Assembly (NCBI GenBank): GCA_022496205.1
Contig: WTXD01000031.1
Location: 124,001 to 188,000 of the forward strand
Source of the DNA: Gloeopeniophorella convolvens
Lineage: Eukaryota; Basidiomycota; Agaricomycetes; Russulales
Length of the DNA: 64,000 nt
Reading direction: 5' to 3'
In this document: piece after piece, positions 44,401 through 54,442 of the stretch
Position numbering within the stretch: position 1 is the first letter of the stretch
Layout: each line of letters begins with the position of its first letter
Translations under genes and position numbers: made by a program
The notes under the pieces: model-generated
What the model was told of the DNA's origin: nothing
What the model saw: only the letters and a program-made list of their open reading frames with translations
The model's database searches: none

Positions 44401-45333
44401 TCAGCGGTTCCCAGCCAGGTTCTGGGACATCTGCATCGAGCTTGCCGCCCTCTGGGAGTGGATAGCCGCCCTCAGCGGTGAAATCACCCTCATCAAAACA
44501 AAGTTAGCTTCCGCATATTCCGCACCAAAGCAGCCGCCGCAGAGATGCTGCGGAGCAGGCTCCTCGCCTTCACGCCCATCTTCGTCTTCTTCAGTGGGAT
44601 GTGCATTGGGTCGACCGGCAGGAGCTAGGTGCCTGGTGGAATGAAGAGGCGGGGCCCTAACTTGTCGCGGATCTTGGCATATTCGCCTTACCTGGTTAGC
44701 TGAAGGCGCTTGCGATATCCACGGTGCGACAGGTGCGCCTCACAACCAGCACACCGGGCGGTCATCAAGAAGGGCACAGCAGTTGTCCAGGTTCAACTGA
44801 GTCAGCGACTTTGCTGCCATGTGGGTATATAGAGCGTACCCAAAGGCACGCGCATCTACCTCTCAGCAGGCCCGCGCCTCGCTCTCTTCAAACCTATCGC
44901 CGTACAATCCAACGTTGGAGCTGCCGGTGCAATAAACAAGCGAAGCACTCCCGCTTTCCAAGGATCCGTGCATTCAAGCGCAGAACCCAACACCCGCGCT
45001 GCAGCGGCGAGCTACGGCGCTGGCTTAGAGCACGGCAGCAGAGAGATCATCAGCAGTATGTGCTGGTCATCGTTTGTTACCATCGCTTTACCTTGAGGCA
45101 TGCCAGGCCACATGGCGCCGATACGTGGAGCAAAAGCAGCAGCAATGAAGGAGCGCCGTAAGCCGCCAGCGTAGCACTCCCTTGATGCTAGCGCTGACTT
45201 GCTCTTGGACAGCTCGGGTGGCTGGTTCACCCAGTGTGATGAGTGATGAGCAACCTGTCGGAGAGCAGCCAAAGCGGCTCATCAGGAAACGGAAGGGTTA
45301 GTTACTTAGCTGCGTAAACGTTTGCGTTAACAG
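43818..45333. other. Spacer before acidic gene copy B
   Basis: Apart from the decayed minus-strand exon at its left and a patch at 45100-45240 similar to 42460-42600, no supported gene. The first exon or exons of the following gene should lie in 45100-45300; one frame there reads AAKAAHQETEG before the junction. Confidence 0.35.
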
Positions 45334-46905
45334 CGCCGATGCAGGTGGCGTGGTCGATGCAGATTGGGACGCAGGTGACGGCATCCCTAAGACCATTGCT
45401 TTAAAAAGTAGCCAGAAAATGTTTGGTGAGCAACGCTGTCTGCTATATGCTGCTCCGAGGACTTACCACCAGGCAGACTTGGAGGACCAGGCCATCATTG
45501 AACTGACTTCGGCCTCTGAAGATGCGCTCAGTGACGCGCGTGCTGGGGCCAACAAAATGCGTGCCACAAACGCTTTGACTGAGATTGAAGAAAGCATGGG
45601 CCAGGGGAATGCCTCTGGCGGCGGCTTTGGTGCCACGGGTAAGCGACGTATTAGCGGGCCGTTGAACTTCCGCTTACCATAGGCTAGGTGAAGAATATGC
45701 TGCCAATCTGAAAAAAGGCAAAGGGCGAGCATCGCCCACGCAAAGCCAGCGCGGCCCTTCAAGCATGGTCGAAAGCGGCCGCGAGGAATCTGCAGACAAA
45801 GATGGCGACTACGGTGACATCTATTTGGGGAACCAGCTTGGGGACCCCAAGCTGTATCTTCAATACGACGGCTTTGAGGCTTATGGCAGCGGAGATGGTA
45901 GCGGCGAGGGCGACGATGCATGTTGTCCCGATGGCGAGGGCGCTGGCCTAGTTGGACCAGCGGCCGAGCCACCGGTTGAGACGGTGGCCAACCAGGAACC
46001 GGAGGTGAATAATGGCGCAGCCCAGGAGGAGGAAGCCCTCGCTAACGATGTTCGCCCGGAAAAGCCTGCGTACAGGAACAAGGCGGCCCCGAAGCCTTCC
46101 AAGCGGCAGGAGCAGCCCGACATAGCCATGGTTCAGGAGGTTAGCAACGCGTCTCTTCGGGGAAACAACAGCTTAGCTGTCCATTTCAGAGTGCCGCGCG
46201 TGCAGACGGCAACAATAGCGATGGCGGCGATGAAGGCAACGAAGGCAATGCCGAGCCTGGGCCACCTCGCGGACGCCGCCAAGATGCACCTCACGCCCGC
46301 AGCGCAGCGGGGTTATCCCATGGCCCGCACCAGCGCGACGCCCGTGAGAGCGTCCACCGCCATCGTGCTGGCAATCGGCCTAGCCCCCGTCTTCCATCCT
46401 CCTCTTCACAGTGCCGCCCCAAGGCCATTAAAGCCGTACGTAGCCTCCTCCAACTCCTCGCATTAGCCTCTATGCTTATAGCCTTCACCATAGCGCCAGT
46501 TGGCTGGGGCGAAGGCGGCCCGCGCCAAACATCTTCGCTCTGGCTCACCAACGCAGCGAGAACCCTTGAGCATTAGGAAGGAGCATGCGGCTATCTCGGC
46601 AGACCGTGCGTCCCATGGCCACGTCTCGTCTGCTGCCCCTGGCAGCTCTGGGGGTGGGAGCCAGGAGGTGGTGAGCACTTCGCCACCAACCCAGGTACAT
46701 GGCATCTCCGTTTTCCCCACGCATGGCTGCTGATGGCATTATCCTCATCTTGCCACCCCAGGACCTTGTACCACCCCCCTGCGGACAGGTCCCACCCCCA
46801 CCCCAGCCTTCCTCGCCCATTTCGCACAGCGATGTAAGCGGGTCTGTCGCTGTCTGCCATGGCAGACATCAAGCCAATGTTGCATTTGCCTGCACGCGCA
46901 TGTGA
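45334..46905 (+). CDS. Acidic/Pro-rich hypothetical protein, copy B, 5' end uncertain
   Basis: Six exons join in phase: 45334-45425, 45477-45638, 45688-46130, 46190-46435, 46500-46694, 46762-46905, about 427 residues. The first two exons are related to copy A at 42.7 kb (PKTIALKSSQKMF, ELTSASEDA). The middle is Asp/Gly/Glu-rich (GDGSGEGDDA, GNNSDGGDEGNEGN), then Arg/His/Ser-rich, and the end is Pro-rich (VPPPPQPSSP). It is probably a disordered nuclear-type protein. No domain is recognised. The long single-frame ORF through 45765-46466 includes an intron (46131-46189) and becomes unlikely after it. The start exon is not identified, so it may be incomplete. Confidence 0.45.
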
Positions 46906-47129
46906 GCGCATTCATTACGGGGCTGCGAGGCCAGCACGTCGTCGCAGGCCGCTGCTGGGCACTAGGCGACCGCACCGCTGGCGGGCCCAGTGCGCGGCCT
47001 GTGCCGCCGGCGTGCGCTGTATGTAGCATGTTCCGCGGGGCTGACACGGGCTTGGGTGCGGCTCAGCTGGAGCTCTGTCACCACCTATGTAGCTCCTAAA
47101 CGTCCATAGATGTGAACCATGTGGTTTCA

Positions 47130-47890
47130 TGCGTGTTTTCTCTGAGCTGGGAACAGAGCGGAGCTCTAGTGAGAACGTAAATACCAAATCGTTGAGGCCG
47201 GTTCGGATAAGGCTCGCTTCGACTTCGTGGCCCTGGCGTTGCTGCCTGTGAATACCTGTGCCATTGATCTCGGCAGTCTTGAGGCGGACGCTCGGCTTCG
47301 CAAGCAGCGAGTACCCAATCCGTTCCCGAGCTCGTCACAGATCTGCCATAGCTCATGTTTCGGTCGTTCCAGGCACTAACTACGCGACTCACCTTCGTAG
47401 GGTCTCGTCCTCTGGGAGGCGCCATGTACCGCGCTTCTTCCAGAGATAATACGCGCGTCGCGCAGTCGTACACCGCTTTCACCCCGCGGGAGGATACTGC
47501 TCGCGCTGGAAGACCGCAGTGAACGGCGTAAGACATGGCCCAGGAGCACACTCACCGATATGGGCCCATAATCCCCGGGGCGTCCGAGGAGCGTATTCCA
47601 GAATGATATCAGCCTGCGACTTCGTCCTCACTGAGATTATTCTCCTGTACCCCAATAGTGTTTGTTGATCGGCAATGCCGTCTGGACTCACCAGACGATC
47701 CCGCTCGGACTTCCCCGCGCGCTGCGTTTCCTCCCGCGTAAAGGGGCCAGTGCGACGGACAATGCCTGGATAGTGCGTCAGTGGTTGGCAAATCGATACA
47801 CACCGTAGTCTTTCTCTAACTGGGTGGGCGAAATTCGCTTGGTAGCCAACAGATCTGCCACGATGCCCGTATCGACTTCCTAAGGCGCGG
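47130..47890 (-). pseudogene. Second, start-less copy of the Myb/SANT gene
   Basis: The minus strand matches the 5' two-thirds of the gene at 25415-26751: SSRGVKAVYD, GTDWVLAACEAERPPQDCRDQW and the intervening introns are recognisable. The initiator is lost (the ATGGATTCTGAG of copy 1 aligns with ATACGGGCATCG here, at about 47870), a stop falls inside the third exon, and the C-terminal repeats are absent. Upstream flanks still resemble those of copy 1 to about 48.2 kb. Confidence 0.7.
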
Positions 47891-48751
47891 CGCTACCTCG
47901 GTTGGCGCACAGGAAGTACGTGTTTTTTTGTTCGAGACAATGATACCGTACTGTTGTTTAGAACACTAAAGTCTGCTTGAAGACTCAAGAGGGTCTAAAA
48001 TGGATTGCACAAAGATGTAAATATTTCTTTAACTACTCTAATGTGATCTAACGTGTTCTACGCTACCAGGTTAACGGCGGGGCAAAGTAGCGAATGACGG
48101 GACGGGCGCTAGCAGACGATGAAAGAGCAAAGGGAAACCGACGGCGGCCCGGGGGGCCGACTATAGCATGTGAGCCTTCACGCCGACTTCAAAGTAAGGC
48201 GCGCCGTCCCGACCCCTGTACCGGCACGCGCTCCGGGATCCCGTTGGCGTGAAGGTCGCAAAACATACTGCCACTGCGACGGGATTATCGGACCGCTCTT
48301 GCCTCTACTTCCGCATGTCACTCGTCGTCGTATCTGTAGCTATACCATAGATTTCGTCAATGCACCCATAATATTAACATCATGAGTGATTTTCCAAGGG
48401 CAGTTAAGGCCTTCAAATGACATCGGTGCGACTACTGATCGCGCTCAAGTCAGGTATCCCTTGACTTTTAGCAGCGGACTGGCAAAGACTGGCCCCTGCC
48501 CGAGCATATCCCCATCCTCTTGTATACGACGCCGACACGGTGCAAGGAGCACCGTTGCGCCCAGGACAAATGAAGCAAGCGCTAGGCGAGTCCTCTCACA
48601 CGCGCCGCGCTTATCGGGGATGCGGTGATCCGCGCGACATGCCCTTGCCTCCTGCCTTCTTTACGTGCACCACGACTCGCCCCAGACGTAACCAGTCCCC
48701 TAGCATATAATCTCGCGCAAGCACTTAGCGGTAGCTCACTTATCCCGCACG
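47891..48751. promoter_or_regulatory. Duplicated promoter-like flank and 5' region of the Spt5-like gene
   Basis: The left part is the copy of the Myb upstream flank. The right part is upstream of the ATG at 48752 and has CATATAAT at about 48703-48710, a plausible TATA-type element about 45 bp before the ATG. No gene of its own. Confidence 0.35.
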
Positions 48752-51504
48752 ATGTCTTCCTCAGTGAGTCCCTTTGGTTCCTCGCTCTATCCGCAATGGT
48801 CTGATACCCTCCTGATTCGGAAGGTCTGGCAGTACCTAGACATCGAGGCCGAACACACGGATGATAACGGGGAGGACGAAGTCGACGAGGAGGAGGACTG
48901 GGGTGCGCTCTCCCCGCCGTCTTGCTCACTGATGCTTACCGGAAACGCCACAGGACCTTTCTTCGGCGACGACGAAGACCTGGGCTCCGAGGATCAGCGC
49001 CCGACGGATTTGCCAGTGAAAGAGCTTGCTGCTGTGGTCGAAGACGCTGGGGCCTTGGAACGACTGGCCCGATCATTCAGACCCGAGCCACGCAACGCGC
49101 GCATCGTCTCCGACGTACTTGTTGCATCCCAGGGCCTTCTCCTCCAAGTGACGGCCCCGCATATAGGGGACCCTGGAATGTGGTGCGTACGGGTCAAGGT
49201 AAGCACCTGCTGTGGTCGAATCAACCTCAGTCTGAAAGGGTTCAGTTTGGCCGCGAACGCGAGGCCGTTGCCCAACTCGCGCAGAGATGCATCGACATCA
49301 CCGGGTCTCAGCCCCCTAGCATCGTATCGGTCTTCAATCGCGACGGAATCGGGGGGCACATCTTCTTAGAAGCACGCGCCCTCCCCGATGTCATTCGCGC
49401 CTTAGAAGGCATGGCGTTCGTGCGCCCATCCGCTCCCCGCCCGATCGACGTAGATCGGCGCATAGAGCTGTTCACCTCACCCGCACCTCGGCGTCTGGAT
49501 GAAGCTCAAGGCGGCTGCTGGGTGCGAGTCACCCGGGGTCTACACCTAGGGGATATCGGGTTTGTACATGGCGCTAACGACGAGCTGGACGACCACCTCG
49601 ACGTCATGATCGTGCCAAGAGTGCCTCAACTCATGAGCACCGCTCGGTCGTGGAGCTACGAAATGGGCTACGACATCCCGAATCCCAAAAGGAGGAAGCT
49701 AGGACGGCCGCCCGCACGCCCGCTCACCGTATCCGATGCGGTGGCGCTTTACGGCCAGAAATTTGTGCAAGTCTGCGATATGGAAGGCGACGTCTTCTTC
49801 TGCGGCGAAGTGCTGTTCATCGCGGGCCTCGCTAGGTACTGGGTACCGAGGTGTTGCCTGGAGGTCGTAGACGAGATGCCCTCCGACCTCGGTTTGTTCG
49901 CGAGAACCGGCACTGCCCGCGACTGGCTTAACTTCAGCAAATGGTTCATAAAGGCGGCCCAAGATAGCATTCGGGAGGGCATGCGCATCGTCGTTGTCCG
50001 CGGCAGCCTCAGGGGCATTGTGGGCCACGTTACAAGCATCCTCAACGGTGCGATCTCAATCCGTGGCAACCTTGCCGCAGGTGGCACGCGCTCGTACGAT
50101 CAGATCGAGCGCGCTGACGTCCTGCCGCACTTCATGCCGGGGGACAGCGTCAAGGGGCGATGGTCTTCGTCGCGCGGAATGGTTATCATGGCGAGCTACG
50201 ACCCAGATAAGCTAGTTTACATCGATCAGAACCGTTGCGAGGTAAGCAATCACCGGCCTGACCGTTGGGCCCAAGTGACGTGAGAGCAGGTCACAATACA
50301 CACGTACCAGGCAGAGCTCCACTCCCCGGAGCTGCACACTGCGAGCCTCAGGCCTGGCGTCTGGGTCAACTACGTTGGACCGCCTAGGCAAGGAGGAGCT
50401 CGCATAGAAGGCTACGGGTGCATCGTGGTCAACGACGGTGAATTTGTGTACGTCGAAGACGGTGAGAAGAAGCGTGCCGAAGACGGCGAGACAAAACGCG
50501 TTACGGTGAGCTCTCTGCTGGTAACCCTGGCGTATGCTCATGGCCGTTAGATTAGGTGCAACGCGGCGGATGTGGAAGTGGCCGCGAGGCAGCGCGAGGC
50601 CTCGCTGCCCATTGCGCAGCTGCTCCCTTGTCAGACAGATGCCCAGCCGCTGCCGTTGATACCAGAGCTGCTACACAAGGAGGTGATCGTGCTCCATGGC
50701 CCTTTGAAAGGCCGCGCCGGCACCGTCAGAGACCATACCGTGTACGGAGCGATGGTAATTCTGCATACAGACTTGGCTATCAATGCCATGAACGCCAGGT
50801 GGTTCGACTGGGGCCTGCTGCTTGTACGGTAAGCCCTTGGCGTTGTAGCTTAGCGTCTCGCTAGTCTGATCGATCTTCAGCCCCTCAATTGGGCCTTTGG
50901 CGCCAAGGATGCTGCCGGAATCCCCGCCTCGCGGACGCACTGCCACTCCTGAACCAGACAGGTCAGACAGAGAGACTACGCCACCGCCTAGAGATCAGCC
51001 GCGCCGGCATGCCTCTGAGTGCAAGAGAGGTACGCGGTGCTTGACGTGATGCCCACGCGGGTCTGATTCGAGATCACCCACGCAGCCGAGGACCATTGGA
51101 TTCACTGGCGCCAGATCCAAGAGATCATGGCCACCAAGCGGCTGGCGATGGCTATCAGAGAACGCGATGGGTCGTCCGGCAAGTCAGCAAAGACCGTGCC
51201 GCTCCCTCAGCGCACTCTGCAGCCGGGTGCTGGAGAGGTCATCGTGAGCACCGTACCAGGTCGGAGATTTCCCCGGCAAGTATCGATGGACCCGCGCGAA
51301 CTCGTCCAACGGCCCGCCGCGCTTCAGGACAGCGTCGTAGTCATTGACGGCAGATGGTTGGGCTGGACTGGCAAGGTGACTAAGGTGGCTGACGCAGGAG
51401 GCCCTCTGCTGAGGCTCTGCACCGTCGAGCTCGACGCAACCTTCCCCGACCCTCAGAGATCTCGTGACTTGTTGGCGATGGACCTTGTCATCATAGAGGA
51501 CTGA
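48752..51504 (+). CDS. Spt5-like protein with NGN and KOW domains, six exons, intact
   Basis: Exons 48752-49198, 49246-50241, 50311-50505, 50551-50828, 50881-51029, 51086-51504 join in phase to 827 residues. An acidic segment (DEVDEEEDW) at about residues 45-53 recalls the Spt5 N-terminus. The NGN domain, split by intron 1, is at about 140-220: MWCVRVK, GREREAVAQL, IGGHIFLEARALPDVIRAL. KOW-type segments follow: CWVRVTRGLHLGDIGFV, MRIVVVRGSLRGIVGHV, EVIVLHGPLKGRAGTV and, near the end, VVVIDGRWLGWTGKVTKV. Spt5 with Spt4 forms the DSIF clamp on elongating RNA polymerase; NGN binds polymerase and Spt4. This protein is shorter, its KOW motifs are diverged and no heptad CTD repeat is seen, so it is a paralogue, not the housekeeping SPT5. 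A deleted copy lies at 31.6-32.2 kb. Confidence 0.8.
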
Positions 51505-53469
51505 CGTGCATGGTTACTCTAAATTCGCGCGCTGTAGACCCTCTTCCGTTACCCTATACTGCGCCCCTATCTGCCTTGCGTATCGCGCCCCCTTTATCGC
51601 GTGGATGGCTTAGAACCGAAGCGCTTGAGGCCGCAACGTTTGGGAGCGCGCGGGCAGTTCTAGGCAGAAAGAATCGCCGCCTCAGTTCACGCGCGCTTTA
51701 ACAGACACGGAACTCATGTTGATTCACATAGGCAGAAAGGATCACCGCCTGGGCGAGGTCAGAGACAGGGAAATACAAGGTACGGTGCCGTGCTCACCTC
51801 AGTTCACGCGCGCCCTAACAGACACGGAACTGAGGGACGAAATTTTCGGAGACGGTTGCTTGACCCCCGGGCATAACAGCTGTACAGTATCAAGATGATC
51901 GGTCCAATAGAAACGAAGATACGGCCCTCGTGGTGGGGCCGCAGTGCGAGCGCGCACAAGTCGAAACCCCGGGCCGCCGTCCCGGGTCGTAAAGTCAACA
52001 CGAAAACGAAAGGACTGCGCGCGCGCCACGAAACGAATTGCAAGAAGAACACGAACACTCTATTTCAACACCCTTGCCCTCGTCCCATTCGCCTGCTGAC
52101 CCACTCCACCGTGTCTCGCTGCTACTGGTATGCTATTCGTGTCAGAATGAGTCACTGACAGCCCTTTCTGAGGGTGTTGGAATGTGATGCTCTAAAGCAG
52201 GTGATCTGCCCACCATACTCACATGAGTATCTATCCTAATCACGTGGTCCGCACGCGACTTCGCGCCCGTGAGCACAGTGCTTCCGAGACCAACGCGCGC
52301 TAAACAGCTGGTGACGGTGGTCGTTGACATGGATAATGCCTCACGCTATGCATAGCGATAATATACTGGTTATGAAAGCTGGCTTCAGTAGCAACGCCTA
52401 TCCCTCAAGGACCCGCAGGCTCCGCTAAACCATTGCCGCTGCTGACCCATTGAACGGCCCCGCCTCCAGAGGCGCATGGCTTGACTCTACTCGCGCGCAA
52501 CCCGGAAAGCGTTGTGCTCTTCAACCATAAAGGTCGGATGATAAGCAGCACGCGAGAAAGCAGCGCGCGACAAACACCCCGGAATGGGCGCTTGATTCTG
52601 GCACGCCTTCGCGGTTCGCCTCTCCTGCACCCGCTTGCTCTATCTGTCCTCGCTGTCCTCGTTCCTCGGAAACCCGCGCATATCCTCTCAAAAACATTGT
52701 TTCATCGCACTTCAACCCCATGATGTCGCAAGAACAGGCCGGAATAGCCCTGATCACCACAGATCGCCGCAAGTCGTCCAAAATGCGTTCTAACGGGGTC
52801 AGCAAGGCGGAAGGAGAGTCAGAGGTGCGCATCCACGCGCCTTGCATCTCTTTTATTCCGCTCATCGTCTGTTTAGCGGCCCAAGTTGGCTCGTAAAGGT
52901 GCGATCAAGCGGCGTGGGGGCAGGGACGCGCGCAAGGAGGCCAAGGTACGCACCTACACGCCCTGGACCTCTGACCTCAGCTGATTTCTCGCTGATCTCC
53001 CCTTCAGACCCCCAGGTTGCACTCCTCTGGTAAGGTGGGTCAACGTGAAGGCCCGACCGCCTACGATGCGGGGCGCGAGGACGCGCGGGAGGATAGCAGC
53101 GAGGAGGGTCACGGCCACCGTGCTTAGGGCCAGCGCTGGCCCTTTTTACCGCCCTTTGATAGATAGATACTCGATTTTTAGCACCCCACGGCCCCGTAGC
53201 ACACCCAGGCCGAGTCGACCATGGCCAATCTCCATCCTTCACGCCCCCGCCCTCCCTGGCACTCCGTAGCACGAGGCCCTGCGTCATCGCGCCGCCTCCG
53301 CTTACACGCCTGCTACCCGTGCTCAGCACGTCTGCTTGCGTCGCCCGTGCGGGTGCAGCGGCGGCCGCGGCCGCGGCCGCAGTCTGCCACCGCTACAGAG
53401 CGCGCAGGCTCCCGCTACCTCCGCGCCGCCTCGTCCTATCCACCGCGACCCTTCAAGTAGCCATCGTCC
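51505..53469. other. Gene-poor spacer with an interrupted direct repeat
   Basis: GGCAGAAAG[AG]ATC[GA]CCGCCT and CAGTTCACGCGCGC..TAACAGACACGGAACT are contiguous at 51661-51714 but separated by about 49 bp in the second copy at 51732-51832. 53356-53381 is a (GGCCGC)n run. No supported gene; ORFs are short or from low-complexity DNA. Confidence 0.45.
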
Positions 53470-53730
53470 AATGTACATACATAGCCTACGAGCTTTTGAA
53501 TACAACGTTTACTGCGCCGATCAAACCAGCTACATAGATTACATAGCACCTGTAGCCCGCCCTTGCTATCGTGGCCCCCCGTAGCTCCTCCCTACTTACG
53601 GGGCACTGTATAACGCGTAGCGGATCAACGACTGCTCTGAAAGGCTATGTAACAGGCAGCAAACCAACCGCTGTTATATATGACCATGTAATAAACACGT
53701 AGTCTATGAGGGGCTACATAATGGGACCCA
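53470..53730. repeat. CTACATAG / CTATGTAA motif cluster, second site
   Basis: Contains ACATAGCC, CTACATAG, TTACATAG, CCTGTAGCCCGC, GCTATGTAAC and GGGCTACATA within 260 bp, directly after the stop of the minus-strand accessory gene. It resembles the cluster at 18985-19430 in motif content and position relative to a CACTA-superfamily gene pair. Confidence 0.5.
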
Positions 53731-53733
53731 TTG

Positions 53734-54231
53734 CTACAGCTGCTTTGAAGGCGAGATTTTTTTCCTGATGAAAGCCATAGCGCTGAGGTCGTTACACCTC
53801 TTGTGGATGCTTTGGTACTCTGGATTGTGGTAGTAGAGTTCGATGGGAGTAATGGATGCGATGACCTCAGGCGGAAGCCCAGAACCTTGAGGCGGAACTG
53901 GCAATGGATGGCCCTGAAGTTGCTGTAGGAGTGTTGCTAGGGTGTTATTCGACAAAGCCGTCGATGAGACCTGGGACGCAGGGACGTTGTTGCCCAATGA
54001 CAGCTGCGAGGGTGCAATCCCTGCCCTGAAGCCATTGGTGGGGAGCTGCAGCTGCGTGAAGAGTTCCGGGAGTTGCGGACCCAATGCAATGTTGCCACGG
54101 TGACTCTGGTCTCTGGCGCCTGCCTGCGCTGGCGCAATATGACCGCCCTGCTCGCCGTTCTCAGGGGCACGGATGCTGTTCTCAGTGTCTGAGTCACTTG
54201 CCACCAGGTCGTCGGAGTGATAGGTGGACAT
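53734..54231 (-). CDS. Hypothetical accessory protein divergent to the Tnp2 transposase
   Basis: 165-codon ORF from ATG at 54231 to a stop at 53734. The N-terminus is acidic and Ser/Asp-rich (HSDDLVASDSDTEN), the middle is Gln/Leu-rich (LATLLQQLQG), and the C-terminus is basic (RKKISPSKQL) after IELYYHNPEYQSIHKRC. No domain recognised. The 211 bp between its ATG and that of the transposase at 54443 must hold both promoters, so the two are probably co-regulated and belong to the same element. It might continue in a further exon, but no phase-matching partner was seen. Confidence 0.5.
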   Translation of the reverse strand: MSTYHSDDLVASDSDTENSIRAPENGEQGGHIAPAQAGARDQSHRGNIALGPQLPELFTQLQLPTNGFRAGIAPSQLSLGNNVPASQVSSTALSNNTLATLLQQLQGHPLPVPPQGSGLPPEVIASITPIELYYHNPEYQSIHKRCNDLSAMAFIRKKISPSKQL

Positions 54232-54442
54232 GAGCGGAGGAGTGCAGTGTTGCGAGGATGTGGGACTGGGTCAAGCACGCGCGGACGATGGACGTGCTGG
54301 CAGAGAGGAAGTTGAACAGGAGCCAGTTAAGGTGACAGCCGCCCTCGTGGCACGTGCGATGCACAAGTCTGCATTGAGTTAGGAGGCGCTCAGAAGGAAG
54401 GCTATACCACCACACTTGCAATCATCAGCTATAGCAGCTAGC

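Noticed and set aside
45765..46466. Single 233-codon ORF as the gene at this locus
   Set aside because: In-phase splicing at 46131-46189 gives a more coherent protein and links to exons on both sides; the unspliced tail reads like an out-of-frame product.
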